Below, in pieces: positions 50,350 through 61,886 of a stretch of DNA of 64,000 nt. The stretch is from positions 496,001 through 560,000 of the forward strand of contig NZ_CP021323.1 of the NCBI RefSeq assembly GCF_002155145.1. The letters are read 5' to 3'. Below the pieces are notes generated by a model that saw only the letters and a program-made list of their open reading frames with translations, was not told where the DNA came from and made no database searches. The position numbers were made by a program, and so were the translations under genes. Each line of letters opens with the position of its first letter. Position 1 is the first letter of the stretch. The stretch is from Kushneria konosiri. Its GTDB lineage: Bacteria; Pseudomonadota; Gammaproteobacteria; Pseudomonadales; Halomonadaceae.

Positions 50350-51977
50350 TGACGCTATGGCGCCTGATCCGTATTGCCTGGGTAGTCACCCGCTATCGGC
50401 TCGACAGTCTGATCCCAATGGATCGCCTGCCGGGCTACGCCCGTCTTGTCATGGCCATCGCGCCCATTCGACTGTTTCCGAAAGGCGATAAAACACGCGG
50501 TGAGCGCCTGCGACTGGCACTCGAGGATCTGGGCCCCATTTTCATCAAGTTCGGACAGATGCTCTCGACGCGGCGCGATTTGATGCCACCGGACATCGCC
50601 GTGGAACTCAAGCGACTGCAGGATCAGGTGCCGCCCTTTCACAGCGACACCGCTCGCCAGATCATCGAGGAGGAGCTGGGCGCGCCGGTCGGTGAACTGT
50701 TTGATCACTTCGAAGCCGATTCAATGGCTTCGGCCTCCATTGCGCAGGTCCACGCGGCACGACTTCACAGCGGTGAGGAGGTCGTGATCAAGGTCATTCG
50801 CCCCGGCATCGATAACGTCATGCGCAACGACATTGCGCTTTTGTATACCTTTGCCAGGGTGCTTTTAAGGGTATGGCCGGAGGCCAGGCGCCTGCGTCCG
50901 GTTGAGGTGGTCAAGGACTACGAGTCCACGCTCTTTGATGAGCTTGATCTGCAAAAGGAAGCCGCCAACACCTCTCAGCTCAAACGCAATTTTCAGCACT
51001 CACCGCTGTTGCATGTACCCACCATTTACTGGCCGCTGACGCGCAAGCGGGTCATGACCCAGGAGCGGGTCAGTGGTGTGCCGGTGGCTGATACCGATGC
51101 ACTGGAAGCCCAGGGCGTCGACATGCGCCTGCTGGCCGAGCGCGGCGTGGAAATCTTTTTTACCCAGGTGTTTCGCGACAACTTCTTTCACGCCGACATG
51201 CACCCGGGCAATATCTTCGTGAATGTCAGTAACCCCAGCGACCCCAGCTATATCGCCATCGACTGCGGGATCGTGGGCAGTCTGACCCGAGAGGATCAGG
51301 ACTATCTGGCACGCAATATCATCGCCTTTTTCCGCCAGGACTATTACGAAGTGGCCATGCTCCACATCGAGTCCGGCTGGGTGGGTGAACACACGCGTGC
51401 CAACGAGTTTGCAGCAGCCATCCGCTCGGTCTGTGAGCCCATTCTGGAAAAACCACTCAAGGATATTTCCTTTGGCCAGGTGTTGATGGGGCTTTTCCAG
51501 ACCGCGCAGCGCTTTCACATGGAAGTACAGCCTCAGCTGGTACTACTGCAGAAAACCCTGCTCAATATTGAAGGACTGGGACGTTCTCTCTATCCCGAGC
51601 TTGATCTATGGCATACCGCCAAGCCCTTTCTGGAACGCTGGATGCATGAGCGCGCTGGCCCCAAGGGGTTCTGGGAGGAGCTCAAGCGTCAGGCGCCGGA
51701 TCTGGCCCAGCGCATGCCGCAGCTGCCGGTACTGGCTCATCAGGCCCTCTCCCAGGTCGAGAACGAGCGCAAGCACCGCGAACAGCAGACCGCTGCCTTC
51801 GTGACCCTGCAAAACTCCTTTTCCGGGGTGCGCAAGGGGGCACGGCGGATCAGGATCGGTCTGGTATTGATTGCAGGGGCGCTTGCCTGGCAGCCCATTT
51901 CCCAGTGGGCGTTTCAGCAGCACTGGAGCATACTGGCCGCGGCCGGTATTGGCCTGGTACTGGTCATCTGGCGCTGA
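50349..51977 (+). CDS. ubiB: Ubiquinone biosynthesis kinase-like protein UbiB
   Basis: An ADCK/UbiB-family atypical kinase-ATPase of 542 residues. It has the family KxGQ motif in [14 protein letters not shown], the alanine-rich [12 protein letters not shown] nucleotide loop and the HADMHPGNI catalytic segment. Two membrane helices close the C-terminus (about 498-541). The ATG at 50349 shares its A with the ubiJ stop; a TTG codon one triplet earlier is less likely. Needed for ubiquinone synthesis and acting at the inner membrane. Confidence 0.96.
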   Translation: MTLWRLIRIAWVVTRYRLDSLIPMDRLPGYARLVMAIAPIRLFPKGDKTRGERLRLALEDLGPIFIKFGQMLSTRRDLMPPDIAVELKRLQDQVPPFHSDTARQIIEEELGAPVGELFDHFEADSMASASIAQVHAARLHSGEEVVIKVIRPGIDNVMRNDIALLYTFARVLLRVWPEARRLRPVEVVKDYESTLFDELDLQKEAANTSQLKRNFQHSPLLHVPTIYWPLTRKRVMTQERVSGVPVADTDALEAQGVDMRLLAERGVEIFFTQVFRDNFFHADMHPGNIFVNVSNPSDPSYIAIDCGIVGSLTREDQDYLARNIIAFFRQDYYEVAMLHIESGWVGEHTRANEFAAAIRSVCEPILEKPLKDISFGQVLMGLFQTAQRFHMEVQPQLVLLQKTLLNIEGLGRSLYPELDLWHTAKPFLERWMHERAGPKGFWEELKRQAPDLAQRMPQLPVLAHQALSQVENERKHREQQTAAFVTLQNSFSGVRKGARRIRIGLVLIAGALAWQPISQWAFQQHWSILAAAGIGLVLVIWR

Positions 51978-52073
51978 GCGCCATGGAGAACATCGACAGA
52001 TTGCGGATGGTGATGATATAAGCGCTCACCATCCTGAACACGCCCTGGCATGACACATCAGGAACCCATTTCA

Positions 52074-52412
52074 ATGAGCACCATTCTCGATCAGCTCGAC
52101 CAGAGCCTGGCCAGCCGCCGCCACGGTGACGCGGATACTTCCTACGTCGCCGGCCTTCACCAGCGCGGTCTCAACAAGATTCTGGAAAAGGTGGGTGAAG
52201 AAGCAGTCGAGGCAATCCTTGCTGCCCGTGATGCCGAGCACGGCGATGATGCTGCCAGACAGGCGCTGATCAACGAGACGGCCGATCTATGGTTTCATTC
52301 GCTGGTCATGCTGTCCCATCTTGGGCTGGATCATCGCGGCGTGCTTGAAGAGCTGGCACGGCGTCAGGGCATTTCCGGACTTGAAGAAAAGGCCTCGCGT
52401 ACCGAGAAGTAA
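52074..52412 (+). CDS. hisE: Phosphoribosyl-ATP pyrophosphatase
   Basis: Second step of histidine synthesis. This is a 112-residue all-helical MazG-like enzyme with [15 protein letters not shown] and [18 protein letters not shown], whose Glu/Asp residues bind Mg2+. It is a stand-alone HisE, not the HisIE fusion. The ATG at 52074 has AGGAA upstream; an ATG at 52050 is the alternative. The hisI gene expected just upstream in pseudomonads is absent here. Confidence 0.95.
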   Translation: MSTILDQLDQSLASRRHGDADTSYVAGLHQRGLNKILEKVGEEAVEAILAARDAEHGDDAARQALINETADLWFHSLVMLSHLGLDHRGVLEELARRQGISGLEEKASRTEK

Positions 52413-52516
52413 CATTTGCTTCTTTTACCTGTCCTACCATTACAATGATGGATGCAGCCACGGGCGGCATCGGATTTACAATGACCGTGTCCGGTCGGAC
52501 ACAATGGAGAGACGTC

Positions 52517-52768
52517 ATGTTGGGTGGTATCAGTATCTGGCAGCTTCTGATCGTTCTGGGCATCATCATCCTGATTTTCGGCACCAAGAAGCTTCGCAAT
52601 CTGGGCGGGGATCTGGGCGGCGCCATCAAGGGCTTCAAGCAGGCCGTCAACGATGACGACGAGGCCGGCAACAAGCCTCAGCAGCGCGTCAAGCATGATG
52701 AACGCCCGGGCCACGAGAGCATCGATAGCCATACGGAAACGCGCGATAAAGAAGACACCCGGAAATAA
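52517..52768 (+). CDS. tatA: Sec-independent protein translocase subunit TatA
   Basis: An 83-residue pore-forming component of the Tat system, with an N-terminal membrane helix ([16 protein letters not shown]), the hinge [21 protein letters not shown] amphipathic helix and a charged tail. The ATG at 52517 is preceded by GGAGAGACGTC and gives the canonical MLGGISIWQ start; the open frame extends left to 52445 without support. It leads the tatABC operon. Confidence 0.96.
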   Translation: MLGGISIWQLLIVLGIIILIFGTKKLRNLGGDLGGAIKGFKQAVNDDDEAGNKPQQRVKHDERPGHESIDSHTETRDKEDTRK

Positions 52769-52774
52769 TCCGCC

Positions 52775-53293
52775 ATGTTCGATATCAGTTTTCCCGAGCT
52801 GATCGTGGTCGGTGCCATCGCGCTGGTGGTGCTGGGCCCGGAGCGTCTGCCAACGGCAGCCCGTACGGCCGGTCTGTGGCTGGGAAAGATCAAGCGCACG
52901 GTGTCCAGCGTTCAGCAGGAAATCACCTCGCAGCTTGAGGCAGAAGAGCTGCAGCGCAAGATGAAAAGTCAGCAGGACCGCTTCGATCAGGGGCTGAAAA
53001 AGGCACGGGAGGATATCGAAAGTCTGGGCGATGACCCCTCGGCGGCGAGCCGAAAGGTCTCTGACAGGGCGCTTTCAGGCGCCGCCTTGCCGGAGCGCTC
53101 CGAGGAGCAATCTGCGGATGCCGAACCGCTGTCGGATCGCCACGCCAATACCGCCGACCCATCCACTGCCCCGCTCTCGGCTGCCGAAGCCGCTCAGGCC
53201 GAGGCTGCGGCGGGCGAGCGGACAACCTCCGAGACCTCTTCCGGGCAGACATCGGTGTCGGACAGCCATGACAGGGATAAACAGGATCGATGA
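52775..53293 (+). CDS. tatB: Sec-independent protein translocase subunit TatB
   Basis: A 172-residue TatB with the signature [21 protein letters not shown], a Pro-Glu hinge (GPERLP) and an amphipathic helix. A long disordered Ala/Ser/Glu-rich tail fills the second half. It recognises twin-arginine signals together with TatC and starts 6 bases after tatA. Confidence 0.95.
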   Translation: MFDISFPELIVVGAIALVVLGPERLPTAARTAGLWLGKIKRTVSSVQQEITSQLEAEELQRKMKSQQDRFDQGLKKAREDIESLGDDPSAASRKVSDRALSGAALPERSEEQSADAEPLSDRHANTADPSTAPLSAAEAAQAEAAAGERTTSETSSGQTSVSDSHDRDKQDR

Positions 53294-54063
53294 GCCCACA
53301 GGACGATAATCAGTCGCAGACCCCGCTGATCGATCATCTTATTGAACTGCGCTCACGCCTTTTGCGCGCCATGATTGTCATCGTGGTCGCGTTTGCGGCG
53401 CTGTACGCCTTTTCCAATCAGATTTATACCTTCGTGGCCGAGCCGCTCATGGCACTGCTGCCGCCCGGCTCGCAGATGATCGCCACCGAAGTCGCCTCGC
53501 CCTTTCTGGCGCCCTTCAAGCTGACGCTGATCGTATCGCTGTTTCTGGCCATTCCCTTTGTGCTCTATCAGGCCTGGGCCTTTATTGCCCCCGGCCTCTA
53601 TGCCCATGAGAAAAAGCTCGCGCTCCCCCTGCTGGGGTCGAGTGTGTTGCTGTTCTACGGTGGGGCAGCCTTTGCCTATTACGTGGTATTTCCGCTGCTG
53701 TTTCAGTTTTTTACCACGGCAGGGCCAGCAGATGTGCAGGTGATGACCGACATCAACGCCTATCTCTCCTTCGTGCTCAAGCTGTTTCTGGCCTTCGGCA
53801 TTGCCTTCGAGATTCCGGTTGCCACTTTCCTGCTGGTACTGACCGGGGTGACCACGGTTCAGGCGCTGTCCGCCAAGCGGCCCTATGTAGTGATCGGCTG
53901 CTTCATCGTTGGCATGGTGCTCACGCCGCCCGATGTGATCTCACAGACCCTGCTGGCAGGGCCGATGTGGCTGCTGTTCGAGATCGGCATTCTCTTTGCC
54001 CGCCTCATTCGACGACCACGCGGCGGCCGTGATGATGTGGAGATGAGCGATACCGACAGCTGA
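53290..54063 (+). CDS. tatC: Sec-independent protein translocase subunit TatC
   Basis: A 257-residue six-helix membrane protein and the receptor for twin-arginine signals. [18 protein letters not shown] near the N-terminus, the [20 protein letters not shown] segment with the conserved Glu in HEKK, and [12 protein letters not shown] are all family hallmarks. Its ATG overlaps the tatB stop by four bases. PhoX encoded at 58-60 kb carries a twin-arginine signal and is a likely client. Confidence 0.97.
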   Translation: MSPQDDNQSQTPLIDHLIELRSRLLRAMIVIVVAFAALYAFSNQIYTFVAEPLMALLPPGSQMIATEVASPFLAPFKLTLIVSLFLAIPFVLYQAWAFIAPGLYAHEKKLALPLLGSSVLLFYGGAAFAYYVVFPLLFQFFTTAGPADVQVMTDINAYLSFVLKLFLAFGIAFEIPVATFLLVLTGVTTVQALSAKRPYVVIGCFIVGMVLTPPDVISQTLLAGPMWLLFEIGILFARLIRRPRGGRDDVEMSDTDS

Positions 54064-54078
54064 ACGATCCGCCGCGCC

Positions 54079-55907
<1,829 letters not shown>

Positions 55908-55925
55908 CTGTCATCAAACCGTCAT
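55908..55925 (+). promoter_or_regulatory. Pho box upstream of ppk1
   Basis: CTGTCATCAAACCGTCAT consists of two 7-mers (CTGTCAT, CCGTCAT) four bases apart, matching the PhoB direct-repeat consensus at 13 of 14 repeat positions. A CAAACT hexamer ten bases downstream could be the -10. It begins on the base after the hemB stop and ends 71 bases before the ppk1 ATG, so ppk1 can be phosphate-regulated separately from hemB. Confidence 0.72.
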
Positions 55926-55996
55926 GAGCGTTTCTCAAACTGATGAATGCGCCACCTCTTTTCCAGGAGCGCCTGTCATTTTCCGGAGAGTTCTCG

Positions 55997-58192
55997 ATGT
56001 CATCACTGCCCACTACCCCGGCTTCTGAATCATCTGCATCACTCGAGAATGACCCCGCCTCAACGCTGAGAATCAACCATACCCATGCCGGCATTCGCGC
56101 CCGGGCAGCTGCCAATGCGTCGCGCGATCTTGATGATGCCGGCCTCTATTTCAATCGTGAACTGTCGACCCTGAGATTTCACATACGCGTGCTGGAACAG
56201 GCGCTTGATGATACGCATCCCCTGCTCGAGCGGCTCAAGTTTTTGCTGATTTTCTCCTCCAATCTGGATGAGTTCTTCGAGATTCGCGTGGCAGGTCTTA
56301 AAAGGCGGATTGCCTATGGCAATGAAGAGTCGGGGATGGACGGTCACTCAAGCTCCAGCATCTTTCAGGAGATCACAAGCACCGCTCACGAACAGGTCGA
56401 GCGTCAGTACCATATTCTCAATACCCGTCTGATCCCGGCACTGGCCGAGCGTGGTATCCACTTTCTGCGTCGCAACAGCTGGAACAAGTCACAAAGAGAG
56501 TGGGTCAGGACCTATTTTGATGACGAAATCATGCCGGTGGTCAGCCCGATCGGACTGGACCCGTCCCACCCCTTCCCGCGACTGGTCAACAAAAGCCTTA
56601 ATTTCATCGTCGAACTGGAAGGCCGGGACGCTTTCGGGCGTGAAGGCGGCATGGCCATCATTCCGGCGCCCCGCTCCCTGCCCCGGCTGATCAGACTCCC
56701 CCAGGAGCTTGAGCGTGAAGGATGTCAGGAGTATGTGTTTCTCTCCTCGATGATCCATGCCCATGCCGAACAGCTCTTTCCCGGCATGACCGTCCGCGGC
56801 TGCTATCAGTTCCGTCTGACGCGCAATGCCGACCTTGCCATGGACACCGAGGACGTCTCGGATCTGGCCTCGGCGCTTAAAAGCGAGCTGCTGGCCCGAC
56901 GCTATGGCGATGGCGTGCGTCTTGAAGTTGCCAATAACTGCCCGGCACACCTGAGCGATTTTCTACTCAAGCAGTTCAAGCTGGAACAGGAGGATCTCTA
57001 TCTGGTCGACGGGCCGGTCAACCTGAGCCGGCTGATGGCCATGATCGGAGACAGCGAACGCGCGGACCTGCGCTACACCCCTTTCGTACCGGGCCTGCCG
57101 AAAGCCCTTCGCAAGGATGAAAGCCTGTTCGACATGATCAGTCGACAGGACATCCTGCTTTTACACCCCTGGGAATCGTTTGGCGTCATCGAAAACTGGC
57201 TGGCCGAGGCCGCTCGAGACCCGGGCGTTCTGGCAATCAAGCAGACCCTTTATCGCACCGGTTTTGAATCAGGCGTAGTCAGTGCTCTGGTTGATGCCGC
57301 AAGAAGTGGCAAGGAAGTCACGGTGGTGATCGAGCTGCGCGCCCGCTTTGATGAAGCCGACAACATCGCACTGGCCTCCCGGCTTCAGGAGGCCGGCGCC
57401 AACGTGATCTATGGCGTCATGGCCTACAAGACCCACGCCAAGATGCTGCATATTGTGCGTCGCGAAGCCGGCCAGATTCGTCATTACGCCCACATGGGCA
57501 CCGGCAACTACCATTCAAAGACTGCAAAGCTCTATACCGATTACAGCCTTCTGACGGCGCGTGAAACGCTTTGCGAAGATGTCCATCACGTGTTTCAGCA
57601 GCTCTCCGGAATGGGTGAGCCGCGCCATACCGAACACCTGCTGCACGCGCCCTTTACACTGCACCGGCGGCTGGTAGAGCTGATTGATCGTGAAACCGCA
57701 CACGCGCGCAAGGGTCGCAAGGCGATGCTGACCGTCAAGTGCAACTCCCTGACCGAGCCAAAACTGATCCAGGCGCTGTACCGCGCGTCCCAGGCCGGTG
57801 TCCTATGTCAGCTGATCATCCGGGGCACCTGCTGTCTACGCCCGGGGGTTCCGGGCATCTCGGACAACATTACGGTGCGCTCGGTGGTGGGTCGCTTTCT
57901 GGAACATACCCGCGTCTTTCACTTTCACAACGCCGGCAAATCCGAGACCTGGTGTTCCAGCGCCGATTTCATGGAGCGCAACATGTTTCAACGGGTCGAG
58001 ACCTGCTTCCCTCTGCTGGATCGCAAGATTGCACAGCGGGTCAGAAAGGATCTCGATACCTACATGCTGGACAACTGTCAGAGCTGGACGCTGCAACCGG
58101 ACGGGCATTATGAAAAACGCTGCCCGGGCAAGGATGAAGCGGCCATCAGCGCGCAGGAAACGCTGCTCTATGCCTATGCCGCGCGACCCTGA
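55997..58192 (+). CDS. ppk1: Polyphosphate kinase 1
   Basis: Makes long-chain polyphosphate from ATP, peripherally on the inner membrane. The 731-residue protein has the N-domain YFNRELSTLRFHIRVLEQA (51-69), the head domain, and two C-domains. The autophosphorylated His480 is in THAKMLHI and the second essential His637 is in FLEHTRVF. I chose the ATG at 55997, preceded by GGAG; the frame opens earlier at 55943 inside the leader. A Pho box precedes it and the gene converges with phoX. Confidence 0.96.
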   Translation: MSSLPTTPASESSASLENDPASTLRINHTHAGIRARAAANASRDLDDAGLYFNRELSTLRFHIRVLEQALDDTHPLLERLKFLLIFSSNLDEFFEIRVAGLKRRIAYGNEESGMDGHSSSSIFQEITSTAHEQVERQYHILNTRLIPALAERGIHFLRRNSWNKSQREWVRTYFDDEIMPVVSPIGLDPSHPFPRLVNKSLNFIVELEGRDAFGREGGMAIIPAPRSLPRLIRLPQELEREGCQEYVFLSSMIHAHAEQLFPGMTVRGCYQFRLTRNADLAMDTEDVSDLASALKSELLARRYGDGVRLEVANNCPAHLSDFLLKQFKLEQEDLYLVDGPVNLSRLMAMIGDSERADLRYTPFVPGLPKALRKDESLFDMISRQDILLLHPWESFGVIENWLAEAARDPGVLAIKQTLYRTGFESGVVSALVDAARSGKEVTVVIELRARFDEADNIALASRLQEAGANVIYGVMAYKTHAKMLHIVRREAGQIRHYAHMGTGNYHSKTAKLYTDYSLLTARETLCEDVHHVFQQLSGMGEPRHTEHLLHAPFTLHRRLVELIDRETAHARKGRKAMLTVKCNSLTEPKLIQALYRASQAGVLCQLIIRGTCCLRPGVPGISDNITVRSVVGRFLEHTRVFHFHNAGKSETWCSSADFMERNMFQRVETCFPLLDRKIAQRVRKDLDTYMLDNCQSWTLQPDGHYEKRCPGKDEAAISAQETLLYAYAARP

Positions 58193-58218
58193 CAACATCC
58201 TTCAATGCCCATGACAGC

Positions 58219-58250
58219 ACTCGGGCCGCATGAGCGGCCCGAGTCCCTTT
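58219..58250 (+). terminator. Intrinsic terminator between ppk1 and phoX
   Basis: The 11-bp stem ACTCGGGCCGC/GCGGCCCGAGT with loop ATGA is followed by CCCTTTT. It lies 27 bases beyond the ppk1 stop; on the minus strand it is 28 bases beyond the phoX stop but lacks a U-run there. Confidence 0.75.
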
Positions 58251-58271
58251 TCCAGAATGCTCCCCCGGGGG

Positions 58272-60416
58272 TCAGACACCAATCATGCCGCCATCGCGCT
58301 TTTGAATGACCACGGTCGATGAGCGCGGGCGCACCTGCCCCTGTGCTGTTTGCGTGGCATCGTCGGTATCGGCGGCCGGCCAGTTGGCGGGATGCTGAAT
58401 ATTGATAAACAGCGCTGTCCGATCAGGGGTTGCAAAAATCCCGGTGACTTCTGCTTCGTTGGGGCCGATGGCGAAACGCTTGAGCTGCGCCTGATTGCCG
58501 GCATTGATGGCCGGCTGCCCCTTTTCATTCATGGCGCCTGGCACCACGGCGAGTACCTGATCATTGGTCATGTTGGCCACCGCGTTCTCACGACCCTTGT
58601 CCAGCCCGTTATCCGTCTCGATCCAGAGAATTCCCTCGCCATTGTCACGCTCGTCAAACCAGAGACCATCAGGGCTTGCAAAGGCGTTGACGTCGGTCAG
58701 ACCGGAAGGGTTGGTGTCATCCTGCGCATCAGGGCTACCGCCAAAGACGAAAGGCTCCCAGCGCATACGGGTGGGATCATCATGACTCTCCTGCCAGCGG
58801 ATGATATGGCCATAGGTATTGTCCGGGCGTGGATTGGCCGCATTGACCGGTGCCGTGGCATACCCGCTGCCCATGGCAGACACATCATCGCCCTCACCGG
58901 TAAAGCTGGCCGAGCTGTCTTCATCGGTACGTTTTGAGTTATTGGTCAACGTCATGTAGACCATGCCTGACTGCGGATCGACCGTGCCCCATTCCGGACG
59001 GTCCATGGGGGTGGCGCCCATCAGGTCAGCGGCGTCACAGGTGTTGACGATGATGCCGGCCTGATCCTCGAACAGCTCTCCCAGTCGCTGCCCCTTGTGT
59101 TCGCCCTGAGGAATTACGGCATCAACCGTCAGAGGCAGCCACTCTCCCGTACCATCGGCATCGAAACGGGCCACATACAGGGTGCCCTCATCCAGGTAGC
59201 TGGCACCGATGGCCTGGCGGTCATAGGTGTCGCCGGGACGATTGGCATCGCTTTGCTGCCAGTGTTTTTTGGTCACGAACTTGTAGATGTATTCGTTGCG
59301 ACTGTCATGACCGGTATAAAACGTCAGCGGCATGCCTTCGACCACACGGCCGGGCCAGCAGCCCTCATGACGGAAACGTCCCAGCGCCGTGCGCTTGTAG
59401 ATGGTGCTGTCGGGGGCGTAGGGATCAATTTCCACGATGTAGCCGAAACCACGGGCCTCGTTACGATAGTCCCGGGCGGGATCGTCACCCTGTGGCGTGT
59501 TATCGAAACGGCTGAACTCTCCCTGCTCGCCATGCTCGGCACTTTCCCAGCCATAGCGGCCACGCTCGCCATTGATACCCAGACGGGCCTGATCGGCCGT
59601 CAGCTCACCACGATTGATGAATACCTCGGGCCAGTTCTCTTCACAGGTCAGGTAGGTACCCCACGGTGTGTAGCCACTGGCGCAGTTGTTGTTGGTACCG
59701 CGAACATGCGTTCCTTCCGGCGACCAGGCGGTCACCACCCAGGGCGTTCCCGCCACGGGACCCGCCAGCGCCATGGGCGTGGCCGAGGTAATGCGCCGGT
59801 TATGGGCGTCGTCGGCTACGGGTCCCCAATGCCCTTGGTCGTCACGACGCAGGCGGACAATCGCCACGCCGTGGGCGTTGATTTCGGTACGCACCTCATC
59901 GGCCGGACGTGCCCCCTCATCCTTGTGGGTCGGTCCGCCCTGCGGCGCCCAGAGGGCGCTTTGATCGATATATTCGTGATTGATCGCCAACAGGAAATCG
60001 CGTGAGGCGTGCTGCGTATCCAGCGGAAAATGGTACATGCCGTCGTGATGCATGCCCATGGCGCGCGCCTGAAAGGCCGGTGTGACCCGCAGATCCTGCT
60101 GCCAGCGGGCCGCACTACTGTCCAGTGGTGTGCCCCACGGCACCAGAACCTGAGCGGTGTACCCTTCAGGGACCACAATGCCGTCCGTCATGCTGCCCGG
60201 CAGCGATTCAAAGCCCAGCGTCAGCCGGCGCCCGGGCTCGGCACCGGCCTGACGAATGACAGATCCCAGACCGAAATCGGTAAACAGTGTGGCAGCCGCC
60301 AGCCCAAGACTCCCCTGCAACATGCGCCGGCGCGACATGTAGCGGGCCATGACGGAAGAAAAGGGGCGATTATCGCTGTCATTGTGATTGTCGTGATTCT
60401 CGATTTCCTGACTCAT
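58272..60416 (-). CDS. phoX: PhoX-family alkaline phosphatase (DUF839), Tat-exported
   Basis: Calcium/iron-dependent phosphatase of the PhoX family, 714 residues, predicted periplasmic or extracellular. The twin-arginine signal SRRRMLQGSLGLAAATLF is at about 28-45. The mature part has AINHEYID, NCASGYTPWGTYLTCEENWPE, GRFRHEGC and ERDNGEGILWIETDNG-type blade motifs. I chose the ATG at 60416 with GGGAG upstream; the frame continues to 60482, but the Pho box and -10 lie in that extension, so it is not coding. Export would use the TatABC encoded nearby. Confidence 0.9.
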   Translation of the reverse strand: MSQEIENHDNHNDSDNRPFSSVMARYMSRRRMLQGSLGLAAATLFTDFGLGSVIRQAGAEPGRRLTLGFESLPGSMTDGIVVPEGYTAQVLVPWGTPLDSSAARWQQDLRVTPAFQARAMGMHHDGMYHFPLDTQHASRDFLLAINHEYIDQSALWAPQGGPTHKDEGARPADEVRTEINAHGVAIVRLRRDDQGHWGPVADDAHNRRITSATPMALAGPVAGTPWVVTAWSPEGTHVRGTNNNCASGYTPWGTYLTCEENWPEVFINRGELTADQARLGINGERGRYGWESAEHGEQGEFSRFDNTPQGDDPARDYRNEARGFGYIVEIDPYAPDSTIYKRTALGRFRHEGCWPGRVVEGMPLTFYTGHDSRNEYIYKFVTKKHWQQSDANRPGDTYDRQAIGASYLDEGTLYVARFDADGTGEWLPLTVDAVIPQGEHKGQRLGELFEDQAGIIVNTCDAADLMGATPMDRPEWGTVDPQSGMVYMTLTNNSKRTDEDSSASFTGEGDDVSAMGSGYATAPVNAANPRPDNTYGHIIRWQESHDDPTRMRWEPFVFGGSPDAQDDTNPSGLTDVNAFASPDGLWFDERDNGEGILWIETDNGLDKGRENAVANMTNDQVLAVVPGAMNEKGQPAINAGNQAQLKRFAIGPNEAEVTGIFATPDRTALFINIQHPANWPAADTDDATQTAQGQVRPRSSTVVIQKRDGGMIGV

Positions 60417-60448
60417 GCCATCGTCTCCCGTGGATTGATCGATGGCCG

Positions 60449-60482
60449 AGATTACGACGATATCATGACAGGTTTTTGACAC
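60449..60482 (-). promoter_or_regulatory. PhoB-type promoter of phoX (Pho box plus -10)
   Basis: On the minus strand GTGTCAAAAACCTGTCAT (60482-60465) has two PhoB 7-mers (GTGTCAA, CTGTCAT) separated by four bases, matching 12 of 14 repeat positions. Ten bases downstream is TAATCT (60454-60449), a fair -10. The spacing is that of E. coli Pho promoters. The transcript would start about 25 bases before the ATG at 60416. Confidence 0.78.
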
Positions 60483-60531
60483 CCGGGGGGTCGGGGCCGC
60501 TTCAGTACGGCCCGAACAACGGCTGACCGCC

Positions 60532-61626
60532 TTAAACCGACCGCTCGGTCAACCGCTTCGCCACACACCTAATGTGATGCTCGCTGTCCGTCCAGCCCAG
60601 ACAGCCATCGGTGACGGAAACGCCGTAGCGCAGTGCAGCGCCCATGGGCTGCTTGCCTGTTTCCAGATGGCTTTCGAGCATGACGCCGACCAGTGATGAC
60701 ACGCCATTGAGTCGTTGGCGGATGACCTCATCGAGCACCAGAGGCTGTCGAGTGGGGTCCTTGCCACTGTTGGCATGGGAACAGTCCACCATGATGGCGC
60801 CTGAAACGCCCGCTGCACCGAGAGCAAAAGCGGCCTTTTCAACGCTTTGCGCATCGTGATTGGGCCCTTGATGGCCACCGCGCAGCACCAGATGAGTGTC
60901 GGGATTGCCGCGTGAATGCAAAAGTGCCGGGTGACCGTTGTCATCAAACCCCGGATAACGATGGCCGTGGCGACTGGCGCCCATGGCATCGATGGCCACC
61001 TGAATGCCGCCGTCAGTACCGTTTTTGAACCCTGCAGGCATGGGCAGCGCACTGACCATTTCGCGATGAATCTGCGACTCGGTGGTCCGTGCCCCCACCG
61101 CCGCCCAGCTGATGAGATCATCCATGTAGGCACTCAACATGGGCTGAAGCAGCTCGCAGGCAATCGGCAGCCCCAGCGCCGCGATATCCCGCATGAGGCG
61201 GCGCGTACTGGCAAGCCCTTCGGCCATGTTGTCACTGCCATCCAGGTGCGGGTCATACACCAGCCCCTTCCAGCCGACAGTCGTTCTCGGCTTTTCCACG
61301 TAAACCCGCATGACCAGCACCATGCTGTCTGCCACCTCATTGGCGAGTTCTTTCAGACGCCGGGCATAATCCAGCGCGCTGTCGCGGTCATGAATGGAGC
61401 AGGGTCCCATGACAACCAGCAGGCGCGAATCATGGCCATTCAGGATATTGCGGATCGTCTGCCGCTGGTGGGCAATCTGCTCTTTTATGGCAGGTTCCAG
61501 GGCAATGGCCTTTTTGAGCGCGCCGGGTGTCGGCAGGGGCTGGGATACAATGGCGGCATCCGCGTCATCGGTCTGATCGAAGGAATCGGGGTGGGCAGCT
61601 TCAACAGCGTTGAGTAAGGCATTCAT
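60532..61626 (-). CDS. 3-deoxy-7-phosphoheptulonate (DAHP) synthase, class I
   Basis: First step of aromatic biosynthesis, condensing phosphoenolpyruvate with erythrose 4-phosphate. The 364-residue protein is of the AroF/AroG/AroH type. Landmarks are LVVMGPCSIHDRDSALDYA, RVYVEKPRTTVGWKGL with catalytic Arg/Lys, GARTTESQIHREMVSALPMPAGFKNGT and VMLESHLETGKQ. Which aromatic amino acid inhibits it cannot be read safely. It is preceded by a second small frame and by an attenuator with a Tyr/Trp/Phe-rich leader peptide, indicating control by aromatic amino acid supply. Confidence 0.95.
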   Translation of the reverse strand: MNALLNAVEAAHPDSFDQTDDADAAIVSQPLPTPGALKKAIALEPAIKEQIAHQRQTIRNILNGHDSRLLVVMGPCSIHDRDSALDYARRLKELANEVADSMVLVMRVYVEKPRTTVGWKGLVYDPHLDGSDNMAEGLASTRRLMRDIAALGLPIACELLQPMLSAYMDDLISWAAVGARTTESQIHREMVSALPMPAGFKNGTDGGIQVAIDAMGASRHGHRYPGFDDNGHPALLHSRGNPDTHLVLRGGHQGPNHDAQSVEKAAFALGAAGVSGAIMVDCSHANSGKDPTRQPLVLDEVIRQRLNGVSSLVGVMLESHLETGKQPMGAALRYGVSVTDGCLGWTDSEHHIRCVAKRLTERSV

Positions 61627-61643
61627 GACGAGATCTCTATCCT

Positions 61644-61772
61644 TTAACGGCGTAACAAGGGTAAGTGTGGAGCGCCCGTTACTGACACGCCGGCGGTCAG
61701 CGCTCGAAGCGCCGCCAGCGTGCGGTTAAATCGCCAGCCATACGCTGGATGGTTCTGGTCCGTCATGGTCAT
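61644..61772 (-). CDS. Small open reading frame between attenuator and DAHP synthase
   Basis: A 42-codon frame begins with ATG after GGGAGAATCAC, a good ribosome-binding site, and ends 17 bases before the DAHP synthase start. The N-terminal half contains Tyr, Trp and Phe (AYGWRF). The rest is Ala/Leu/Arg-rich and ends LLRR. It lies downstream of the attenuator terminator, so is only transcribed on read-through. It could be a coupling cistron or a second sensing peptide; no family is recognised. Confidence 0.45.
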   Translation of the reverse strand: MTMTDQNHPAYGWRFNRTLAALRALTAGVSVTGAPHLPLLRR

Positions 61773-61816
61773 GTGATTCTCCCTCTGCCTGTGTCCAACG
61801 AGTCGTTTGTCATGAC

Positions 61817-61861
61817 ACAAAAACAAAAAACCCCGGTGGCGTGCTGCCGACCGGGGTTTTT
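61817..61861 (-). terminator. Attenuator terminator upstream of the DAHP synthase gene
   Basis: On the minus strand CCCCGGT (the complement of 61856-61850) pairs with ACCGGGG, extended by five A-U pairs, and runs into TTTTTTGTTTTTG. The loop holds GGCAGCAC and GCACGCC. These are complementary to two upstream segments (61869-61876 and 61887-61894), giving alternative pairings that would prevent the terminator from forming. Confidence 0.8.
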
Positions 61862-61886
61862 GAGGGTGGGCAGCACGGTAGATACC

